A DNA stretch of 17,590 bases from RSA11 sp036564135 (GTDB taxonomy: Bacteria > Actinomycetota > Thermoleophilia > Solirubrobacterales > 70-9), in NCBI GenBank assembly GCA_036564135.1, contig DATCLC010000036.1, positions 1-17,590 of the forward strand, read 5' to 3'. The translations under genes and the position numbers were made by a program. Below are positions 12,296-17,590 of the stretch, piece by piece. Numbering within the stretch: the stretch's first letter is position 1; each line of letters opens with the position of its first letter. Below the pieces are notes generated by a model. The model searched no databases. It had not been told where the DNA came from and was given only the letters and a program-made list of their open reading frames with translations.

Positions 12296-13950
12296 TTGGC
12301 CAGCGCCTCCACTCGCTTGAGCACGCCGGTCAGGCCGTACGCCTTGCCCAGCAGCTTGTTGAGCCCCTCGAGCGCGTCGTTGCGCAGGCTCCTCGCGCGC
12401 GCGGGCTGGCGGCTGGCATCGGCCAGCGCGGTCGCCCGCTCGAGCTGACTATCGACCGACTTGGCGACCCGCGTCAGCCGGTCGGTGAGCTCAACCGGCT
12501 CGAGCGCCCGGGCGCGCGTCTGGTCGGGCGGGTCGGCCGGCGTGCCCGCGTTCAGGTTCGGCGGGTCGTTCGTCTCACACGGAACGTCCGGGCGGAACGG
12601 CGTCTTCGCCGAGGACTCGATCGACGGCAGCCCGCCGAGGATCGGCAGCGGCGTCATGCCCACCGCGTCGACCAGGGCGCCGTTCTCGCGGATGCTGTCG
12701 GGCAGGACCACCGTGTTGACGCCGCCGGCCGCCAGCACGCGGATGTAGAAGCCGTTGCCGTCGCCCGAGCGGCTCTCCCCGGAGAGGCCGACGAGGCTGT
12801 AGCCGAGCTCCTCGAACACCTTGCCGGTGGCCGGGGTCCACGGGTCGTTCACGGTCATGTTCGACCACGGGATGACCACCTCGTTGAAGCAGCTCGAAAG
12901 CGCCCGCGACTGCTCCATGAACGGGATCGTCCGCTTGGTGAGGCGCGCGAGCGCCGGGATCGTCGGGCGCAGATCGGCGGTCAGGCCGCGCAGCTCCGGC
13001 TTGGAGACCAGGCCGCGGACCTGGCGCAGGAGCGGCATCGCCTCGTCGATGGTCTGCGGCGTCTCGCGCACGCCCGGCAGCGCCTCGCGCGAGAACGCCC
13101 GTAGCGGCGGGAACGCGGCGTTCAGGCTGGCGAACGCCGAGCGCCCCTCCTCGATCACCGCGGGCAGCTCCGAGACGCCCTCGCGCAGCGCCTCGTCCTC
13201 CGCGGCCAGCGCCTCGGTGACGATCCTCAGGTTCGTGACCGTGTCCTGGAGCGCGGGCCCCTCGGCGGCCAGCGCCTCGACGGTGGAGTCGAGGTTCTGG
13301 ATCAGATCGGAGAGGTCGTGCGGCCGCAGCCCGAGCAGCGCCTCGTTGACCTCCGAGGAGTAGCGGAACGCGCCCGGCGAGCTGCGGTAGGCCTCGCGGA
13401 AGCCCTCGGCGCCGCCGTGCTTCGTGAGCGCGTTGCCGAACTCGTCGAGCAGGACCTGCAGGTCGCGCCGGACATCGGCCTGCAGCGTGGTGAGCACCTG
13501 GTCGAGCTGCACGGCCACCTGGGTCTGGGAGGCCGGGAACACGTAGCCGTCCTCGACCTCGGGAGCGTTCGGGCTTCCCGGCCGCAGGTCGACGAACAGG
13601 TTGCCCTCGAGGAACAGCCGGGGCCGCAGCTTGAGCGTGGCGTCGGTGTGGAGCGGCAGCGCGTCGTCCTCGAGCTCCATCGTGATCAGGGCGCCCTCCT
13701 GGGGGACGCCGTCCTCGCCGGCCTCGATGTGCTCGACCTCGGTCACCTCGCCGACGTTCACGCCGGCGATGCGCACCGGGGCGGACGTGCGGATGTTGCT
13801 CGCCGACTTGACTACGGCCTGGACCGTGAACTTCGAGCCCCATGGGAGCTCCTTGCTGAAGGCCAGGTACGCGGCGACCGCGATGACGATCACCGCGATC
13901 AGCCCGATCATCGCGTTCGGGATCCGCTGCGTGCGCCGGGCCGTCCTCAT
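12292..13950 (-). CDS. MlaD/Mce family protein
   Basis: A 552-residue Mce subunit. A membrane anchor lies at about 14-31 (MIGLIAVIVIAVAAYLAF), then the MlaD domain at about 38-125 (KFTVQAVVKSASNIRTSAPVRIAGVNVGEV and LFLEGNLFVDLRPGSP). A long helical needle spans about 135-375 (QLDQVLTTLQADVRRDLQVLLDEFGNAL...). The final segment is distinctive: a Pro-rich linker near DPPDQTRARALEPVELTD and then a Lys/Arg- and Leu-rich helix to the end. The frame is open for a further 163 codons upstream, but those overlap the preceding gene. The ATG at 13950 is preferred because it gives the standard ATGA overlap, has GGAGG ten bases upstream and starts directly ahead of the anchor. The stop overlaps the next gene's GTG. 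Confidence 0.9.
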   Translation of the reverse strand: MRTARRTQRIPNAMIGLIAVIVIAVAAYLAFSKELPWGSKFTVQAVVKSASNIRTSAPVRIAGVNVGEVTEVEHIEAGEDGVPQEGALITMELEDDALPLHTDATLKLRPRLFLEGNLFVDLRPGSPNAPEVEDGYVFPASQTQVAVQLDQVLTTLQADVRRDLQVLLDEFGNALTKHGGAEGFREAYRSSPGAFRYSSEVNEALLGLRPHDLSDLIQNLDSTVEALAAEGPALQDTVTNLRIVTEALAAEDEALREGVSELPAVIEEGRSAFASLNAAFPPLRAFSREALPGVRETPQTIDEAMPLLRQVRGLVSKPELRGLTADLRPTIPALARLTKRTIPFMEQSRALSSCFNEVVIPWSNMTVNDPWTPATGKVFEELGYSLVGLSGESRSGDGNGFYIRVLAAGGVNTVVLPDSIRENGALVDAVGMTPLPILGGLPSIESSAKTPFRPDVPCETNDPPNLNAGTPADPPDQTRARALEPVELTDRLTRVAKSVDSQLERATALADASRQPARARSLRNDALEGLNKLLGKAYGLTGVLKRVEALAK

Positions 13951-15626
13951 GGCTGACGCGCCTCCACGCGGGTGTCGCGCCACTCGCGCGTCCCGTCGTT
14001 GTTCCAGTACAGGGTCGTCGGACCGCGCGAACCCGGGATGTCGGGCACGACCACGGACGGGTTCGAGACGGGCTGACCGGGAACGCGCAGCTCCTGCTTG
14101 ATATAGCCGGTCTGGCCGGGCTGGCAGTCCGAGCCGTCCTGCCCCGTGGGCGCGTAGGGGTTCGCGTGCAGGATCGGCAGGTGGTGCGGGTTGAACATCC
14201 CGTTGATCGCCGAGCGGCCGTTGGCCTGGATACCGGAATAGCCGCCCACCGGGCCCTGCGCCTCGCCGGGGATCTCGATCGTCTCCGGGCCGATGTGCAC
14301 GCCGATCGGCCCGAGCGGCGCGTTCACCAGGGTCTGGCGGAAGTTGTAGCCCACCTGGTCGCGGTCGCTGAGCGCCTCCGGCAGGAACGTGAACCAGTAG
14401 TTGAAGTAGTTGCAGACGGTCTGCGCCGGGACCACCCACTCCGTCAGGCGGCGCCCGGTCTCGAGCGTGTCGACCAGCCGGTTGAGGGCGACGCCGGTGC
14501 TCGGCTGGTCGACCAGCCGGCGCAGCTCCACCAGTGCGCCCCGCAGCTCGCGATTGAGGGCGGGCGTGCGCGCGAGCACCGGAGTGCCGACGTCGATCGC
14601 GCTGTTCAGGGTGGGAAGCGCGACGCGCAGCTCCTGGGCCCCCGGGCGCAGACGCTCTGACAGCTCGGCGAACTCGCTGAGGAACGGGCGCTGGCGCGGC
14701 AGCGTGTCGATCGCCGTGCGCAGCGTCTCCGGGCCTTCGGAGATCGACTCCTTGAGCCGCTCCGGGTTCGCCGAGAGCGCGGCGAACGTCGTCGCCGCGT
14801 CGGTGATGAACTCGACCTGCTCGGTGGAGACCGGCGCGACGATCGAGGCGGTGCGGCCGAGCGCTGCGAAGAAGCGGCGCAGCTGCGTGTCGGGGTCGGC
14901 GAGCGTCTCGGCGACCGGGCCGAGGTCGCGGAGCAGCGGCCGCAGGCTCGCGATCGCGTCGTTCAGCGAGGTGCCGCGCGCCGCGAAGGCGTTGCCGTAA
15001 CCCTCGAGGTTGCGCCGGGCGTTCTCGCGCGTCTCGGTGTCGAAGGTGTTGGCGATCGCGTCGAACTCGGTCTGCGGCTGGAAGCAGCCGTTGCGCGCCT
15101 GCTCGGGCAGCGACTGAGTGAAGTTCTCGGGATCGGTCGGCAGCGCGCAGCCGCCCTCGTCGTCGGTGCCGTCGAAGACGTGGTTCTCGGGCGCGGGCTC
15201 GCCTTGGCCGCGGATGATCTCCAGGTACTTGAGGCCGAACGCCGAGCGGTAGCGGATCCGGAAGATCGAGTCCACCGGCAGTGGCCCGGCGGACTCGTCG
15301 AGCTTGAGGGTGACCCGGGCCGCCACGGGCGCGACCTCGGGGCCGCCCTCGCCGTCCGCCAGCGCGGTCTGAGTGCGCGACCCATCGGTGACGGGCTTGA
15401 TCTCCTCGACGATGCCGACGCGCGTGCCGCCGATCCGGACCTCGTTGGAGGTGCCGAGGCGCGCCGCGTTCGGGACGTCCACCGAGACTCGGTAGACGGG
15501 CACGAACGGCAGGCCCTGATTCGCGTTGTAGGCGAGGAACACCGCGACGATCACGATCAGCGTCGTGACCGCGCCGACCATCGTCGGCGAGGCAGCAAGC
15601 GCGGAGAGCGGGCTGCGGCGCCTCAT
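13947..15626 (-). CDS. MlaD/Mce family protein
   Basis: A 559-residue Mce subunit with an anchor at about 16-34 (MVGAVTTLIVIVAVFLAYN). The MlaD domain at about 43-140 is enlarged by a charged loop near DGSRTQTALADGEGGPEVAP. Its core motifs are VRIGGTRVGIVEE and RSAFGLKYLEIIRGQ. The domain is followed by a Cys-containing stretch (GGCALPTDPENF, NGCFQPQ), then a helical needle to about 420 and a globular tail with NYFNYWFTFL, GGYSGIQANGRSAINGMFNPHHLPILHANPYAP and DCQPGQTGY. The last of these resembles the 'NP-C--G' type ends seen in related Mce proteins of this operon. The ATG at 15626 has GGGGAGG seven bases before it, the best Shine-Dalgarno of the Mce genes, and a 15-codon mini-ORF bridges the 40-base gap to the preceding stop. 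Confidence 0.9.
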   Translation of the reverse strand: MRRRSPLSALAASPTMVGAVTTLIVIVAVFLAYNANQGLPFVPVYRVSVDVPNAARLGTSNEVRIGGTRVGIVEEIKPVTDGSRTQTALADGEGGPEVAPVAARVTLKLDESAGPLPVDSIFRIRYRSAFGLKYLEIIRGQGEPAPENHVFDGTDDEGGCALPTDPENFTQSLPEQARNGCFQPQTEFDAIANTFDTETRENARRNLEGYGNAFAARGTSLNDAIASLRPLLRDLGPVAETLADPDTQLRRFFAALGRTASIVAPVSTEQVEFITDAATTFAALSANPERLKESISEGPETLRTAIDTLPRQRPFLSEFAELSERLRPGAQELRVALPTLNSAIDVGTPVLARTPALNRELRGALVELRRLVDQPSTGVALNRLVDTLETGRRLTEWVVPAQTVCNYFNYWFTFLPEALSDRDQVGYNFRQTLVNAPLGPIGVHIGPETIEIPGEAQGPVGGYSGIQANGRSAINGMFNPHHLPILHANPYAPTGQDGSDCQPGQTGYIKQELRVPGQPVSNPSVVVPDIPGSRGPTTLYWNNDGTREWRDTRVEARQP

Positions 15627-15670
15627 CGCTCGACCTCCCCGGCCCGGATATGTCCGTGCGGATCCCTCAT
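15623..15670 (-). CDS. Possible 15-codon coupling ORF between two Mce genes
   Basis: ATG at 15670 to TGA at 15623 encodes MRDPHGHIRAGEVER. Its start overlaps the stop of the upstream Mce gene as ATGA, and its stop overlaps the start of the downstream Mce gene as ATGA. Terminating ribosomes could therefore pass from one gene to the next through it. The peptide itself is probably without function. A strong Shine-Dalgarno sequence inside it may make the relay unnecessary. Confidence 0.3.
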   Translation of the reverse strand: MRDPHGHIRAGEVER

Positions 15671-17454
15671 GGCCCCAGCAAGAAGTCGAGGAGGTCCTTG
15701 GCTGCCTTGTTGATGTCGCTGCCGAGCTTGCCGCCGCCACCGCGCTTGCCGTTCAGGCCCAGCTCCTTGCCGAGGCCGTCCAGTACCTTGCCCGGCAGAC
15801 CGAGCAGGTCCTCGAGCTGCTTCTTGATGTCCTTCGGCTTGCCGGGCAGGCCGGTGGGCGGCAGGTCGAGCGAGGGCGGCGGCTCGACCGCTGGATCCCC
15901 GCCGCGGCCGGGGTCGTCCACGCCGGGCAGCGACGGCAGCTCCCCGTCGCGCCCGGTCGAGCGCTCGCGCGCGGGCGCCCGCAGGTTCTGCGGGTCGTTC
16001 GGGTCGCAGACCTTCACGTCCATCGACCCGGCCGGGCACACCGACGGGTGATACTTCGGCAGGTCGAGCTCCTCGTTGATGCCGGGCTGGTTCGGCCCAA
16101 GCCAGCCCACGCACGAGTTCGCGTTGGTCACCGGGTTGGACGGATCGCTCTCGTCGATCAGCTCGGTGACGCGGTCGTTCTCGCCCGGGTGCGGCAGGTT
16201 GTTCGGCACGTCGGAGCGCGCGTTGTAGGCGCCGCACGGGCCGACGAAGATGTCGTAGAGGCTGAAGTGCAGGAGGTGGCCGACCTCGTCGAACTGGTTG
16301 AGCGCGCCGGCCTGGTAGTAGAGGTAGTTGAGGACGCCCTCCATGCCCGTGTAGCCGTTGTCGTTGGTGCGGCCGGTTGACCAGCACGGACGGGTCGGGT
16401 CGTCGCAGGTGCGCATCGAGCGAGTGTCCTGCTCGACCGCGCGCCGCGGGTCGTCGATGTCCTTCAGGAAATCGGCGACGTCGTCGGCGACGGCGGGCGC
16501 CGGGCGGCCGGCCTCGCGCAGGGCGCGGATCTCGTCGCGGCCGCGGGTCAGGGCCTGGCGGCCCGGCTCGGCGGCGCGCCCGAGCGTGACCAGCGAGCGC
16601 TCGGTGGAGCGCGCGAACTCCGGCATGTCGACGGCGAGCTCGTTCAACTCGGGGGCGGCCGCGCGCAAATCAGCCAGCAGAGGCGTCGTCTGCTCGGCCG
16701 CCTGGCGGAGCTGCGCCATCGTCGGGCCGAGCTCGGCGAGCGCGTCGTCGAGCAGGTCGAAGTCGGTGGAGAGGTCCTCGCGCCGCTCGGCGCCGGCCGC
16801 GGCGGTGTCCCCGGCCTCGCGGATGAAGCGCACGACCTGGTCGCTGCGCTCGGCGAGCTTGCCGATGATCTCGTCGGAGTCGACGTTGAGCTGGCGGATC
16901 GTGCGGTTCTCCGCGGCGACGAGCTCGAGCGCCTCGTGGAGGTTGCGCAGCGCGGGCGCGCCCAGGCGGATCGCCGCATTGAGGTTCTCGGCGTTGCCGC
17001 CGAGAGCGGTGCCGAACTCCCTGATCAGGAGCCCCAGCCGCTCGCGGTAGGGCATCCGCATCGTGTTCAGCACGAGGTCGTTCTGGACCGTCTGCTTGAC
17101 CTGGCTGGCGGGCAGGGTGCCGCCGTCGGGGAGGGGCTCGCCCCGGGGGTCACAGTCGATGAAGTACTCAGCGATCAGCGACTGCGGCTCCGACGAGCAC
17201 TCGGTGTCCTCGCCGAGCACGGCGTGGTCTCCGCTGAGCTCGACGGTCGCCACCGCGGTCTTCTCCGGCGTGATGTCGAGGTCGGTGACCGTCCCCGCCG
17301 GCACGCCGGCGACCCTGACCTCGGAGCCGTTGACGATCCCGAACGCGTTGTACATCTCGATCTTGTACGTCCGGGTGTCGTCCGCGCCGGCGACGCTCGC
17401 GAGCGCGCCCGCCACGCCGCCCAGGACCGCCAGTGTCAGAGCGATGCGCCTCAT
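15667..17454 (-). CDS. MlaD/Mce family protein with apparent cleavable signal peptide
   Basis: A 595-residue Mce subunit, the longest of the set. Its N-terminus, MRRIALTLAVLGGVAGALASVAGADD, looks like a cleavable signal with an AGA site after residue 24, whereas the other complete Mce proteins here have longer, uncleaved anchors. The MlaD domain lies at about 28-115 (YKIEMYNAFGIVNGSEVRVAGVPAGTVTDLDI), with two Cys in CSSEPQSLIAEYFIDCDPRG. The helical needle runs about 145-335 (ENRTIRQLNVDSDEIIGKLAERSDQVVRF...). A globular part follows with YTGMEGVLNYLYYQAGALNQF, then a Pro/Gly-rich linker near 500-545 and an amphipathic, Gly/Lys/Leu-rich tail. The ATG at 17454 overlaps the upstream Mce stop by four bases (ATGA). 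A clear Shine-Dalgarno sequence is lacking, so translation probably depends on that coupling. Confidence 0.9.
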   Translation of the reverse strand: MRRIALTLAVLGGVAGALASVAGADDTRTYKIEMYNAFGIVNGSEVRVAGVPAGTVTDLDITPEKTAVATVELSGDHAVLGEDTECSSEPQSLIAEYFIDCDPRGEPLPDGGTLPASQVKQTVQNDLVLNTMRMPYRERLGLLIREFGTALGGNAENLNAAIRLGAPALRNLHEALELVAAENRTIRQLNVDSDEIIGKLAERSDQVVRFIREAGDTAAAGAERREDLSTDFDLLDDALAELGPTMAQLRQAAEQTTPLLADLRAAAPELNELAVDMPEFARSTERSLVTLGRAAEPGRQALTRGRDEIRALREAGRPAPAVADDVADFLKDIDDPRRAVEQDTRSMRTCDDPTRPCWSTGRTNDNGYTGMEGVLNYLYYQAGALNQFDEVGHLLHFSLYDIFVGPCGAYNARSDVPNNLPHPGENDRVTELIDESDPSNPVTNANSCVGWLGPNQPGINEELDLPKYHPSVCPAGSMDVKVCDPNDPQNLRAPARERSTGRDGELPSLPGVDDPGRGGDPAVEPPPSLDLPPTGLPGKPKDIKKQLEDLLGLPGKVLDGLGKELGLNGKRGGGGKLGSDINKAAKDLLDFLLGP

Positions 17455-17590
17455 GGCCCGGTCGGCACCTGGGTCGGGTCGCAGTTGAGCGTGCCGCCGT
17501 CGGTGAACGGGGTCGAGCCGTCGCCCGGGTCGCGCTCGAGCGAGCCGGGGCAGCGCTGGTGGTTGCCCATGTCGAGGGAGGGGATGCCGA
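17451..17590 (-). CDS. MlaD/Mce family protein, C-terminal end only (cut by window edge)
   Basis: Forty-five C-terminal codons and the stop of a minus-strand gene whose body lies beyond position 17590. The peptide reads GIPSLDMGNHQRCPGS, then a Gly/Asp/Thr-rich stretch and CDPTQVPTGP at the end. The NHQRCPGS and LNCDP motifs are like the Cys-containing tails of other actinobacterial Mce proteins, and the 4-base ATGA overlap with the next Mce gene places it in the same operon. This makes it the sixth visible Mce gene counted from the operon's end. The identification rests mainly on context, since the MlaD domain is not visible. Upstream genes expected for a Mce system are two YrbE-type permeases, but they are not in view. 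Confidence 0.7.
   Translation of the reverse strand, partial: GIPSLDMGNHQRCPGSLERDPGDGSTPFTDGGTLNCDPTQVPTGP

Noticed and set aside
13951..14439. Extended N-terminus for the 552-residue Mce protein
   Set aside because: The extra 163 codons overlap the preceding Mce gene and translate to low-complexity sequence. The ATG at 13950 gives an ATGA overlap and starts just before the membrane anchor.
15627..15740. Extended N-terminus for the 559-residue Mce protein
   Set aside because: The 38 extra residues are Ser/Thr/Ala-rich without a signal, and GGGGAGG is placed seven bases before the ATG at 15626.
1..17590. CRISPR arrays, tRNA, rRNA, insertion sequences, phage genes
   Set aside because: No regularly spaced repeats, no cloverleaf-like or rRNA-like stretches, no transposase or integrase, and no terminal inverted repeats were seen.

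Overview
The window is very GC-rich DNA with almost no non-coding space, strong G/C at third codon positions, frequent GTG and TTG starts and several gene pairs that overlap by 1 to 14 bases. Gene content (a Mce lipid-import operon, a TB7.3-like biotin carrier, a DUF4349/ECF sigma pair, a standalone SCP2 protein) points to an actinomycete. The style of the Mce proteins and of the SCP2 protein suggests the Thermoleophilia/Solirubrobacterales branch. That placement is an inference from protein style, not from a marker gene.

Left part (1-5605). On the minus strand lie the N-terminus of glycerol kinase and a family-2 glycosyltransferase. A divergent promoter region of about 100 bp then leads to plus-strand genes: a 70-residue biotin carrier domain protein, a crotonase resembling methylmalonyl-CoA decarboxylase, an AlkA-type DNA glycosylase, BioF (8-amino-7-oxononanoate synthase), a strongly reduced BioA-like protein that lacks the PLP lysine, and a small rubredoxin. 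Biotin is a recurring theme: a biotin acceptor, an acyl-CoA enzyme of a type that could be linked to it, and a biotin-synthesis gene followed by a BioA derivative.

Middle (5616-8201). A minus-strand pair encodes an ECF sigma factor overlapping a two-helix membrane protein with a cytoplasmic N-terminus and an external DUF4349 domain, probably its anti-sigma partner or sensor. A NUDIX hydrolase is divergent to the sigma gene.

Right part (8223-17590). One minus-strand operon runs leftward. It contains six consecutive MlaD/Mce proteins (the first is cut by the window edge), then an SCP2-type lipid-carrier protein and an unrecognised 224-residue protein translationally coupled to it. Four of the five Mce junctions overlap by 1-4 bases. 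At the fifth, a 15-codon mini-ORF fills the gap and overlaps both neighbours. The YrbE permeases and the ATPase expected for a Mce system would lie beyond position 17590.

No rRNA, tRNA, CRISPR, insertion sequence or phage gene was seen. The observations most worth a second look are the reduced BioA-like protein, the active-site pattern of the crotonase next to the biotin carrier, and the Mce operon that ends in a lipid-carrier gene plus an unknown gene.
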